From assembly GCA_016709385.1 (NCBI GenBank), contig JADJMW010000002.1:310001-374000 (forward strand): 64,000 bases of DNA. Reading direction: 5' to 3'. This document shows positions 49,427 to 61,102 of this stretch, piece by piece (the first letter of the stretch is position 1; each line of letters starts with the position of its first letter). Below the pieces are notes generated by a model. It was not told the origin of the DNA, did no database searches, and worked only from the letters and a program-made list of their open reading frames with translations. Origin of the DNA: Candidatus Rubrivivax defluviihabitans. GTDB taxonomy: Bacteria; Pseudomonadota; Gammaproteobacteria; Burkholderiales; Burkholderiaceae_C. A program made the translations under genes and the position numbers.

Positions 49427-52250
49427 CACGCCACCAACTCCCGATTCAACTCATCCATCACCTTCGGCAACTCCGCCCCGAAGAGCTGATGCACCCTCCC
49501 CAGCCCGCCGCGCTGGTCGAATGGCGCGTAGCCGAAATCCTCGGCCTCGATGCCGAGGTTGCTGGCGATGTGCTCGGCCATCTTCTCCAGCCACCAGCGC
49601 TGCTCGTCGGTGAATCCCTTTCCCGCCACCTGCTGCTGCGCCAGCCAGGCCTTGAAGTTGGACTGCACGCGCTCGGGGTAGGGCACGAGTTCGTTCTCCT
49701 GGTGCATCGCGTAGCGCACCAGTGACACGAGGTCCGTCAGGATACGGCGGCGGCTCGCGCCTTTGACCTTGCTTTGGTCCAGCGCGGCATAGGCCTGCCA
49801 GAGCTGGCTTTCGGTCCACAGCTGCGGCGGGGCCTGCAGCGTGTCGGCCAGCGCCTTCAGGTCTTCGAACTTCAGTGGCGCTCCGCCCGTTCTCGTCGGC
49901 CGGTTGTAGAGGATCTGCAGCGCGGTGATCTCGTCGCGATGAAGCTCGATGAAGGCTTCGAAGCTCTGCACGATGCCCTGCGCGCGCTCGCGCGCGGCCT
50001 CGGAGAAGCCGGCTTCGAGCACGCGGTCCTGCGTGACGGTGTCGATCACCAGTTCCTTGCTGGCTTTCAGCGTCAGGATCAGGGTGCGCAGCGCGGGGCT
50101 GGAGAGCGGCTTGACGGCCTGGCGCAGAGCGGCCTCGGCCTCCTGCGGCGAGCGGTCCTCACGCGGGTCCAGTGCCTGCACGATGCCGCGCGAGAGTGCC
50201 TTCAGACCCAGGCCGCCGGCTTCGCTCACCACCTTGGCGCGCTCGGCGTCGGTCAGCTGCGCGTCCAGGCGCGCCAGGCGCACGGCCACGCTGGACAGCA
50301 CCTCGGGCTCCACGTTGCCCAGGCTCACGGCCTGCAGCAGCGCGTCCAGCGGCACGCTCTTCTTCTGGTCCATCGGCCGGCTGTCGGTCTTGTCGCGCTC
50401 GCACACGCCCACGCAGTCGACGATGACGAAGTGGTCCTTGTGGACACGTTCGCCCGGGTTCACCGTGCGCAGGTCGTCGTCCTTGATCACGCGCACGCCG
50501 CGGCCCTTCATCTGCTCGAAGAAACTGCGGCTCTTCACGCTGCGCATGAAGACCACGATCTCCACCGGCTTGATGTCGGTGCCGGTGGCGATCATGTCCA
50601 CCGTCACCGCGATGCGCGGGTAGTAGCTGGTGCGGAAGGCCTTGATCAGGTCTTCCGGCTTGGCGCCCGTGGTGCGGTAGGTGATCTTCTGCGCGAACTC
50701 GTTGCCGCGGCCCCACTCCTCGCGCAGGATGCTCACGATGGCCTCGGCGTGGTTGTCGTCCTTGGCGAAGACCAGCGTCTTGGGCAGCTCCTGCCGCTGC
50801 GGGAACAGGTCGCTCTGCCAGCGGTCGCGCAGCGTGCGGGCTATTGCGCGGATCTGGTCGGGCGTCTGCACGCTGCGGTCCAGCTCCTCGGGCGCGTATT
50901 CGAAGTCGTCGTCCAGCTGCCAGTCGCGCCGGGCGCGGGTGGGCTTGTCCAGCACCTGCAGCCAGTAGCCGGCCTCCACCTTGCTGCCGGCCTCGGTGAC
51001 CTCGGTCTTGATGCGGTAGACGTCGTAGTTGACGTTCACGCCGTCGGCCACCGCCTGCGCGTGGCCGTACTCCATCACCAGGTTCTGGTTGAAGAAGCCG
51101 AAGGTCTGCTTGTTGGGCGTGGCGGTCAGGCCGATCAGGTGCGCGTCGAAGTACTCCAGCACCTGGCGCCACAGGTTGTAGATGCTGCGGTGCGCCTCGT
51201 CGGTGACGATGATGTCGAAGGTCTCGATCGGGAAGGCGGGGTTGTAGTCGATCGGCTCGGGTTCCTTGTCGAACACGCTCTCCATGTGCGTTCGGTGGAT
51301 TCCTCGTCGGCCTCGTCCGGCAGCTCGCGGCCCTTGAGCATGCTGAACATGCGCTGGATGGTGCTGATGCACACGCGCGCTGATCTGTCGAGCTGGTTGC
51401 TGGTGAGGTGCTGGACGATGAACTCCTCGCCGAACTTGTAGTTGTTGACGGGCGAGACGTACTGGTCGAACTCCTTCTTGGCCTGCCGGCCCAGGTTGCC
51501 GCGGTCCACCAGGAACAGCACGCGCCGCGCGCCGGCGAACTTGATCAGCCGGTAGATGAAGCTGATGGCGGTGAAGGTCTTGCCGGAACCCGTCGCCATC
51601 TGGATCAGCGCGCGCGGCTTGTTGGCGGCCAGGCTCTTTTCCAGGTTGCGGATGGCGGTGATCTGCGCCGGCCATAGCTTGAAATCGCCCCATTCGGTCA
51701 CCAGCGGCGGCATGGCCTGCAAGCGGGCCAGCATCGTGCCGCCGGTCGGCCGCTGCGCCTCGGCCGGCGGCAGCTGGCCATCGGTGGTCAGCACCGTGGC
51801 CGGGGCGCCCGGCGGGTCGGCGCTGGCCTGGGCCAGCCAGTCGGCCAGCGTCTCCGGCCGGTGGAAGGCGAACACCGGGCGCGCGCGAGGCACCTGGTCC
51901 AGCCCCTGGGTGAAGTGGGTTTCGATGCCGGTGCTCTCAAAGACGAAGGGCAGCGGTCGCCGCCACGCCGGCAGGCTGGCAGGCAAGCCCTGCGCGTAGC
52001 GCCCTGACTGCGCCTCGACGCCGGTGAGCGTGGCGCCCTGCTTCTTTGCCTCGATCACGCCGCAGGCCTTGCCGTCCACGTACAGCAGGTAGTCGGCCGT
52101 GCCGTGGCCCGGGTTCAGTTCGAATTCGCGTAGTGCCACGCCGCGCGCGGCCTGCAGGTCGGCCGACTTGAAGTCCTGCAGCGCCCAGCCGGCGGCGGCA
52201 AGCAGCCGGTCGATGGCTGCGCGAGCGCGCTGTTCGGGGGTGGGCGGCAT
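49426..52250 (-). pseudogene. hsdR: Type I restriction endonuclease subunit with one frameshift
   Basis: Two frames together give a full HsdR of about 940 residues. The first (52250 to about 51290) has the nuclease-domain signature (GTADYLLYVDGKACGVIEAKKQG) and Walker A QMATGSGKTFTA. The second (to 49426) has the DEAH box (VTDEAHRSIYNLW), LIGLTATPNKQTFGFF and later helicase motifs (FMRSVKSRSFFEQMKGRGVR). One base is missing or extra near 51290 (DEEST/HMESVF junction). If real, the locus cannot restrict DNA; if a sequencing error, the locus is a normal type I set. Confidence 0.88.
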
Positions 52251-52368
52251 GGAAAGAAGCTCAGCCTCCGTGGCCCGCACCTGCCCGACGACCCGGCACG
52301 CGCGGCATCGCTGCAGCGGCGGTCGAACGGCTGGCCGGCGGATCCACGACCGGGATTATCCGGCCAGC

Positions 52369-52447
52369 CCCGCGCGCCGCCCCGTGCTGCGCGGCGGCAT
52401 GGGCCCGGCGGCAACGGCCTTCGTCGCCGGCATGGCCGCTTGCGCCT
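52369..52447 (+). pseudogene. Relic of the phoX 5' region
   Basis: About 79 bases that translate to PARRPVLRGGMGPAATAFVAGMAACA, close to the signal region of the PhoX-like gene at 56470-56548 (PARRTVLRGGMSVAATVFFAGMAACA, same strand). It stands alone between hsdR and a broken MFS gene and marks one edge of a 4-kb segment that ends at the true phoX copy. Confidence 0.65.
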
Positions 52448-52529
52448 GCACCCGGCCGAGGGCCACATCGCCGATGCGCTGAAGCGCACCTGCGCAAACA
52501 GCCCTGGCCGCTATCCCTGCAGGCCTGCG

Positions 52530-53754
52530 TCACGTTGCGCGGGCGCTGCCGGAAGGGCGAGCTGCCGACCTGAGCGCCCAGGCCAGCAGCAGCGCAGCGC
52601 CACTCCACAGCAGCACCGGCAGCGCGTTGAGCAGCCCACCGCCGGCCTCGCGCAGCACCGCCGCCGTGCCGCTGGCCACCAGCACCAGGCGCAGCATCGA
52701 AGCGCCCGCCAGGCTGGACGACACGGCGCCGCTGAAGCGCCCTTCGCGGCCGACATGGCCCAGCGCCAGCGCGGCCATGAAGCCGCCCGCCAGCATCGCC
52801 GCCCAGGCCGCGCCGGCCAGCGCCTGCGCGCCGGCCAGCACGTGCAGCGAGGGTGCGGCCAGCGCCACCGCGGCGGCGGCCGCGCCCAGCGCCGCGCCGG
52901 CGGCCACCAGCCGCAGTTCGCCGAACTTCGGCGCCAGCTTCATCGCCGGCCACAAGGCCAGGTTGAAGGCGGCCCAGAATACCGGCAGCCACAGCGGCAG
53001 TGCATCGGCGGCCACGAAACGGCGGAACTGCGCCGCGGCATTGAGGCTGCGTGCAGCTGCAAAGGCCAGCGCCGCCAGCAGCGCCGCGGCCAGCAGCAGC
53101 AGCCAGCGGGAGGCGGCGGCAGGCGGCTGCGAGGGCGTGCTCACCGCCACGGGGCGCGGCGCCGCATGGCGCTCGGCCCAGGCCAGCGCCAGCGCCGCCA
53201 GCACCACGCCGGCGCTGGCGCACACGAAGGGCCAGCGCGGGTCGGCACCTTCAGCCACAGCGCCAGCCACGACGCGACGGCCGCCGCCAGGCCCAGCCCC
53301 AGCATCGCCAGCGCCACCAGGCCCGGCTGCGCGGGCTTGGCCGCATGTCTGCCGATCAGGTTGAGCGGCGGCGCGCGCAAGGCCGACGAGGTGGCCGTCC
53401 ACAGCAGCGTCACGGCCACGAAAACGGCGGGTGATCCCTGCGGCGCCAGCCAGGGCAGCGCCAGGAATGCCGCCGCCGACAGCACGGTGGCGCCGGCCAG
53501 CCAGGGCGCGAGGCGCCGGTGCAGCGCCAGCACGCGGTCGGAGGCACACCGCAGGCGTAGTCGGCCAGCACGAACACGGCCTGATCGACGACCAGCAGCC
53601 ACAGCAGCACCGCCCGCGGCGGCAACCCGGCCTGCGCCGCCAGCGCGGGCAGGAAGACGACATAGACCGTCCGGCTCAGCGCCAGCGCCAGCTGCGCGGC
53701 GGCCACGGCCAGGCCCAGCCCCTTGGGCGACGCTGGTGTGGTCGGCTGGTCCAC
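52530..53754 (-). pseudogene. MFS transporter with two frameshifts
   Basis: Three frames make one 12-helix transporter of about 400 residues. N-terminal frame from a GTG at 53754 (LGLAVAAAQLALALSRTVYVVFLPALAAQAG); middle frame from about 53545 (RLAPWLAGATVLSAAAFLALPWLAP and ALRAPPLNLIG); final frame from about 53250 (PFVCASAGVVLAALALAWAERHAAPRP to the stop at 52530). Single-base shifts lie near 53545 and 53250. Substrate unknown. The stop and hydrophobic pattern are otherwise intact. Confidence 0.7.
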
Positions 53755-54008
53755 GCCTTGGCGGCATAGGGCCAAGTCCATCCCAGGTGGGGGCTGCGAC
53801 TGGCCGTTTCCAACCGCCCGAGCGGCACCGGCCGGTCTGCGCCGGCGAGTGGCCGGATTCGACGCCAACGGCGCGATTCATGCCAGGCGTGCAGCGACCA
53901 TCACGAAAGAGCCAACGGCGTGGATACGCCCTTCGTGCCTGGTGTCCGGATGGCCACCAAGCTGCCCGAACCCGGAACGGTAGTGCTCGAACCGCCGCAG
54001 CGCCCGTT

Positions 54009-55246
54009 TCAGCGCGGCGCTTCGAACACGGCGTCGTGCCGGCGCTGCGAAGCTCGGCGTCCCAGGCCTGGCCCACGCGTTCGACCCATGCGCGGGCCTC
54101 GGCGCTGTACGAGGCGCCCGGCGCCACGGCTTCGTACACCGCCACGTGGCCCCGCCCCATCGACACGTGCAGGCGCACGCCGCTGCCCGGCGGCTGCCAC
54201 ACCTGCCGTGGCGGCTGGCTCGTTGGCGCGGGCTCGGGCACCCACTGGCCGCCGGCAAAGGCCGTGTCCAGCCACTTCTGCATCGCAGCCAGGCCGGCGC
54301 TGCCCATCGGGCCGATGCGGTACTCGAGATCCTCGCCGCCGAACGGCAGCCACCGCCCCTGCCAGGGCCAGGGGGTTGCGTCGAGGCGCGGCTGAAGTCT
54401 GTCCTGCCCGCTGGCGTGGCGCACCCAGGCGTAGTGATGCGCCAGCCACGCCGGCGTGGCATCGGCCGGCTCGCGCAGGCGCATCGCGGCAGCGTCGATG
54501 GGTACGGCGAGGCGGCGGTTGTGCACGAAGTCCACCACCAGCAGGCCGGGCTGGTTGGCGTCATCCGAGCCCAGTGCCGCAAACGCCGTGCGCTGGGGCG
54601 CAAACGCCAACGCCGGCCGGCCCATCACGTTGAGCCGGCCTGCCGGCTGCGCGCGCCGCCGGCGCGGTCCAGCCAGCCGTCGTAGCGCATCAGCTGCAGC
54701 GTGTGCACGTCCAGCACCGACCGCTTGCCGCGCAGCCAGCGCCCGCCTTCCAGCACCGTTTCCGACGAGGCCGTGCGCCGGATGCCGAAGTGCAGCACCG
54801 GCCCGGGCTGGCCGGCCTCGCTGTCCAGCCATTGCAGCGCGGCCCCGTCGGTGCTGGGCTCGGGGTCGAAGTGGCGCACCACCGGCTGGCCGCCTTCCAC
54901 CGTCACCAGGTGCACATCGGTGTTGGCCAGCAGCAGGGCCGGCTGCGGTGCCCCGGGCAGGCGCAGCACGGTCCAGAAGCGGTCGCCTGCCGCGTGCCGT
55001 GCTGCACCACCACCGGCTTGCCCTGGTGGCGCACGCTGAAGGACGTGACCTCCATGGTGCGGAACGGGTTGCCGCTGGTGTTGGGAAAGCCCCCCGCAGA
55101 CACGCGCCGGCCCTCGGCGACGATCTCGAACGGCCCGTGCTGCAGCGTCCGCGCTGCGTGGCGCTGCCCACGCCGCAGGCGGCCATCAGGGCGGGCAGGG
55201 CGGCCAGCAGGCGGGTCCACCGGCGCTGTGGTTGCGCGGGGGTCAT
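54009..55246 (-). pseudogene. Unknown lipoprotein-like gene with about four frameshifts
   Basis: The ATG at 55246 starts MTPAQPQRRWTRLLAALPALMAACG, a lipoprotein-like signal. The protein then continues in other frames: LQHGPFEIVAEGRRVSAGGFPNTSGNPFRT; LRLPGAPQPALLLANTDVHLV and FGIRRTASSETVLEGGRW; NVMGRPALAFAPQRTAFAALGSDDA and WLAHHYAWVRHASGQDRLQPR; ending near HDAVFEAPR at 54009. Shifts lie near 55145, 54988, 54655 and 54050. The restored protein would have about 400 residues. I do not recognise the family. Confidence 0.55.
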
Positions 55247-55430
55247 GGGCGGGCCTCCGAGGCGGACAGTGGTGGGAACGGGCCGCAGTGTGCGCGCAGC
55301 GCGCAGGCGGCGTCCAGCCACCCCGGTCCTTCATGGAGAGCTCTCCATAGCGACCCGGAAGCGCCGCTCGCTTCAGCGACCTGCCCGCCTGGAAGCAGTC
55401 ATCGGTGCACGGCAGTCGGTCGTGCTGGCG

Positions 55431-55738
55431 TCAAGTCGGATGCAAAGGCTGAGCCACCAAGCGCACGCCAAGCGCGGTGCAGACGCGGTTGACCGTGTCG
55501 AAGCGCGGCGCGCTGCCGGGCCGCAGGGCCTTGTAAAGCGCTTCCCTCGTGATACCTGCCGCCTTGGCAATGTCGGTCATGCCACGAGCGCGGGCGATGT
55601 CGCCCAGTGCGGCGGACAGCAGCCCCGCGTCGTTGGCCTGCAGGATGTCAGTCAGGTATGCCGCAATGGCCTCTTCACTGTCGAGGTAGGAGCGGCATCA
55701 AACGCCGGCAGTTCGTCAACCTTGATTCGTGCGCTCAT
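55431..55738 (-). pseudogene. HigA-type antitoxin with a frameshift
   Basis: The ATG at 55738 (after GAGGAAG) begins MSARIKVDELPAFDAAP. A single-base shift near 55690 moves the rest, DSEEAIAAYLTDILQANDAG, then ARARGMTDIAKAAGITREAL and a final LGVRLVAQPLHPT, into another frame. Restored, it is a 100-residue addiction-module antidote of the COG3636 type with a helix-turn-helix. It follows the toxin gene by 14 bases. Confidence 0.72.
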
Positions 55739-55752
55739 CTTCGCTTCCTCTC

Positions 55753-56059
55753 TCAATCCAGAAGGGCGGCCAGTGCCTTCGCACGCCGGATGTCGCTCTT
55801 CTGTGTGCGTTTGGCCCCACCGGCCAGCAGGACAACAAGGTGGCCGCCCCGCTGCGTGAAATAGATGCGCCATCCGGCTCCGATGTGGATGCGAAGTTCG
55901 GAGACGCCGTCGCCTACTGATTACACGTCGCCAAACAGTCCTCGTTCAAGCCGCTTGATCCGCGCGACCAAGACACCGCGAATCGACGCGTCTGCCAACT
56001 GGTCGAGCCACGAAGAGAACTCAGGGAGCAGCTTCACGCTGAATACGGTTGAAATGTAA
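55753..56059 (-). pseudogene. RelE/HigB-type toxin with a premature stop
   Basis: Reads VFSVKLLPEFSSWLDQLADA, then VARIKRLERGLFGDV, then a TAA stop at about 55919, then in the same frame SVGDGVSELRIHIGAGWRIY and RRAKALAALLD. This is a COG3657 addiction-module killer protein in which the usual Lys codon (FGDVK) has become TAA. No good ATG start is visible; the N-terminus is placed by homology. A nonsense change, unlike the frameshifts nearby, argues for true decay of this pair. Confidence 0.72.
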
Positions 56060-56398
56060 TCGATCGAATACACTGCGTCAATCCGGCTCGTCGGACTGCC
56101 GCCTGCGCAGGCTCAGGTCCAAAGTCCGCGCACGCGATCGCGGTTTCGATACCGCACAGGTGATGCTTCACCGCGCTGCGACTGCAGCCCATCGGTGCAG
56201 CGGTGTTCTCTGCATCACGCGCTCGCCCATGCGGCCGGACTGCGCGACCAGCAGGACCGGCATCCCTGCTGCCATCCGCGCGGCCAGGCGGCGTGGCAAC
56301 TGGGGCAGCGCGAAGCCAGCGACAGCCCGGCGCCGACGACTGGATGCATCGCGCCGGGCACAGAATCGGTCCTCGCCACGGCTTGCATCGACCGCGCC
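56060..56398. other. Intergenic region without a recognised gene
   Basis: About 340 bases between the broken toxin and the PhoX-like gene. Short frames occur on both strands, but none shows family features. It probably holds the phoX promoter; no phosphate-box-like repeat was evident by eye. Confidence 0.4.
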
Positions 56399-58318
56399 AT
56401 GCCCAAGGACTTCTGCACCCTGGAGGAAAGCAACCGCTCCTCCAATCCCAGCCTCCACGAGGTCTCCGACCCGGCGCGTCGCACCGTGCTGCGCGGCGGC
56501 ATGAGCGTGGCGGCAACGGTCTTCTTCGCCGGCATGGCCGCTTGCGCCGGCAAGCCGCCGGGCGTCGCCGGGCCGCGGCTCGGGTTCAAGGGCATCGCCG
56601 CTTCCCGGGCCGACGCCGTGGTCGTGCCCGAGGGCTACACCGCCCAGGTGCTGGCGCCCTGGGGCGAACCGGTGGGCGTCGCGGGGGCCATGCCGGCCTG
56701 GGCACCTGATGCTTTCGAACAGCGCCGCCGAGCAGGCGCTGCAGATGGGCATGCACCACGACGGCCTGCAGTTCCATGCGCTCGAAGGCAGCCGCCGCGG
56801 CCTGCTGGTGAGCAACCACGAGTACACCGACGACGGCCTGCTGCACCCGGGCGGCATGCAACCGTGGACGGCGGAGAAGGTGGCCAAGAGCCAGGCCGCG
56901 CACGGCGTCTCGGTGATCGAGATCGAACTCGAGGCCGGGCGCTGGCAGATGGTGCGCCCCTCGCGCTACGCCCGGCGTTTCACCGCCGGCACGCCATTTG
57001 CCGTCTCGGGCCCGGCCGCCGGGCACGCGCTGATGAAGACCGCCGCCGATCCCGGCGGCCGGCGCGTGCTGGGCACGCTGAACAACTGCGCCTCGGGCAT
57101 GACGCCCTGGGGCACCTGTCTTTCCGGCGAGGGAAAACTGGGCCGGCTATTTCCATCCGTCCGACCAGCCCACGGCGCACGAGCGGCGCTGGGGCCTGCG
57201 CAAGAACCAGTGGTACCGCTGGCACGAATACGACCCGCGATTCGACACCGTGCGCCATCCGAACGAACCGAACCGCTTCGGCTGGGTGGTCGAGATCGAC
57301 CCCATGGACCCGGCCAGCATTCCCGTCAAGCGCACCGCGCTGGGCCGCGCCGCGCACGAAGGTGCCACGGTGGCGGTCACGGGCGACGGCCGCGCGGTGG
57401 TCTATTCGGGCGAGGATGCGGCCTTCGAATATGTCTACAAATTCGTCAGCCGCGACCGCATCCGGCCTGCCGGCGGCGGCCTGACCGCGGCACAGGCCAA
57501 CGCCGACCTGCTGGACCACGGCACGCTGTACGTGGCCCGTTTCGACGCCGACGGCAGCGGCCGCTGGCTGCCGCTGGTGCAGGGGCAGGGACCGCTCACG
57601 CCGGAGCGCGGATTTGCCGATCATGGGGACGTGCTGATCAAGGCGCGCCAGGCCAGCGACGCGCTGGGCGGCACGAAGATGGACCGCCCCGAATGGATCG
57701 CCGTCGACCCGGCCAGCCGCTGGGTCTACTGCGCTCACCAACAACAGCGCGCGGGGCGCCAGCGGCCACCCGGGCACCGATGCCGCGAACCCGCGCGCCG
57801 CCAACACCATGGGCCACGTCGTCCGCTGGCAGGAAGAGGGCGACTTCGATGGCGAGCGCTTGCGCTGGAACCACTTCGTGCTGGCCGGCGACCCGGCCAA
57901 CGAACGTGCCGAAGCCCGCGGCAACGTGCAGGGCGACGCCTTCGCCTGCCCCGATACCCTGGCGTTCGACCCGCGCGGCGTGCTCTGGATCGGCACCGAC
58001 GTCGGTTCGCGTTCGCTGAACCAGGGCGAGATGGCACGCCTGGGCAACAACCAGCTGCTGGCCTGCGATCCGGCCACGGGCGAGGTGCGGCGTTTTCTCG
58101 TCGGGCCGGTCGGTGCCGAGATCACCGGTTGCAGCTTCACCCCCGACGGCACGACGATGTTCGTCAATGTGCAGCACCCGGGCGAATCGCCCGGCGACCG
58201 CAGCGACCCCGAGTCGCCGGGCAAGCACTCGAACTGGCCCGACTTCCAGCCGGGCGGCCGGCCCCGCTCGGCCACGGTGGCGGTGCGCAGGAACGACGGC
58301 GGCGTCATCGGCGCCTGA
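56399..58318 (+). pseudogene. phoX: PhoX-family alkaline phosphatase with three frameshifts
   Basis: Frames add up to a PhoX (DUF839) protein of about 640 residues. The ATG at 56399 leads to a twin-arginine-type signal (PARRTVLRGG). After a shift near 56705: MHHDGLQFHALEGSRRGLLVSNHEYTDDG. After a shift near 57138: HPSDQPTAHERRWGLRKNQWY and RFGWVVEIDPMDPASIPVKR. After a shift near 57735: GTDVGSRSLNQGEMARLGNNQLL and PDGTTMFVNVQHPGESPGD to the stop at 58318. PhoX enzymes are Ca/Fe-dependent periplasmic phosphatases used under phosphate limitation. Confidence 0.82.
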
Positions 58319-58373
58319 ACTCCCGGCTTGCCGGCACGCCGGGCCACCTGCGCGGCGCGCCGGCGCAGCGCGT

Positions 58374-58834
58374 TCAACCGATGCGAAAGACGTCGAGCAC
58401 CACGTGCTGCGCCTGGCGTTCACCACGCGCCAGCGCCATGGTCGCGTTCAGGTGCAGCCAGTCGGCATGCCCGGTCTGGAAGCGCATCAGCGTGCGAAAG
58501 AAGTAGTCCCCGGGTGCCACCGCCTCGCCGCGTGCCAGACGCTGCATCACCGCCGGCGGACCGTGGCGCAGGCCGCGGCTGTCGACCTCGACCAGCGCGC
58601 CGTCGATCGTGCGCACGATGTAATGCGCCTGGATGTCGAGCACGCCGTCGGCGCGCAGGATCTGCCAGTCGGCGCCGCCGGGCAGGATCTCGCCGTTCAG
58701 CCCCGGCCCGCTGACGCTGCCGCCGAGCAGCGGCACGCAGCGGCGTTCGCCATAAGGCCCGGCGCCGAGATTCACCAGCGCGCCGACCTCGCAGCGCACC
58801 TGCGCCAGAAACGCCAGCGGCGGCGGTACGGTGC

Positions 58835-58838
<4 letters not shown>
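58374..58838 (-). CDS. DUF3237 family protein
   Basis: A 154-residue protein of the DUF3237 family (small beta-barrel), recognised by GPYGERRCVPLLGGSVSGPGLNGEILPGGADWQ (family pattern), HYIVRTIDGALVEVDSRGLR and YFFRTLMRFQTG. The function of the family is unknown. Its ATG overlaps the stop of the mmsA gene by four bases, so it is coupled to valine/propionate catabolism here. Confidence 0.87.
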
Positions 58839-60368
<1,530 letters not shown>

Positions 60369-60418
60369 GGCGGGTCTCCTGCGGGTCGGGAAGCCCACAG
60401 TCTGGTCAAGTCGGCATT

Positions 60419-61102
60419 TCAGGGCGGGGCCGCCGCGAAGGTTTCGCGGGCCAGCACGCGGATCGCCTGCTTGAGCTGCAGCCAGCCCGCTTCACTGCGC
60501 AGGTCCACGCCGCCGAAAGTGCGGATGCGGCGGCTGCGCAGCAGCAGATACCGCACGCCCGCCACCAGCAGCAGCGTCACGCCCTGCAGGTGCGGGCGGG
60601 CGGCGAAGTCGGCGCCCCCCAGCACTTGCACGGCCTCTTCACCCCAGGCCTCGCGCTCGGCTTCAAGCAGGGCGGTGAGCTCGTTGCGTTCCATCAGCTC
60701 GGCGGCCAGGATTTCCAGCGTAAGCGGGCGCCGCCGCAGTTCGTCGATGAAGTGCTCGAAGAAGCGCGCGTAGCGCTCGGCAGCCGGCAGCGCCAGCAGC
60801 GCCTGCGGGTCGGGGCCCAGCAGGTCGGCCACGCGCGGCCAGAAACGGCCGCTCTCGCCCCAGGCGCGCAGCAGTGCGGGCAGGCCGCCGAAATAGCGGT
60901 AGATCAGCACCTTGTCGACGCCGGCCTGGCGCGCGATGGCATTCACGCCCACGGCGCCGAAGCCGTCGCGCGCCAGCACCTCGCCCACGGCACCGAGGAT
61001 GCGTTCCTCGGTGGCAGCGCGATCGCGCGTGCGGTCGGGCGCGCGCCCGGTCGTCTGCGGCGCTGCGCCCGGCGCGGCCGGCGTGCGCCCACTCCCTGGC
61101 AT
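60419..61102 (-). CDS. TetR family transcriptional regulator
   Basis: A 227-residue regulator. Residues about 30-78 are the TetR helix-turn-helix (RILGAVGEVLARDGFGAVGVNAIARQAGVDKVLIYRYFGG pattern), and the rest is the helical ligand domain. Its ATG overlaps the stop of the nitroreductase-like gene, so the two share one transcript. Twin GTCAC-N6-GTGAC sites over the promoter at 62287-62334 are its likely operators, giving autoregulation. Confidence 0.9.
   Translation of the reverse strand: MPGSGRTPAAPGAAPQTTGRAPDRTRDRAATEERILGAVGEVLARDGFGAVGVNAIARQAGVDKVLIYRYFGGLPALLRAWGESGRFWPRVADLLGPDPQALLALPAAERYARFFEHFIDELRRRPLTLEILAAELMERNELTALLEAEREAWGEEAVQVLGGADFAARPHLQGVTLLLVAGVRYLLLRSRRIRTFGGVDLRSEAGWLQLKQAIRVLARETFAAAPP

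Noticed and set aside
52369..52482. Short plus-strand gene before the MFS relic
   Set aside because: The only recognisable part is the decayed phoX signal region; the rest of the frame runs antisense to hsdR, so it was called a relic rather than a gene.
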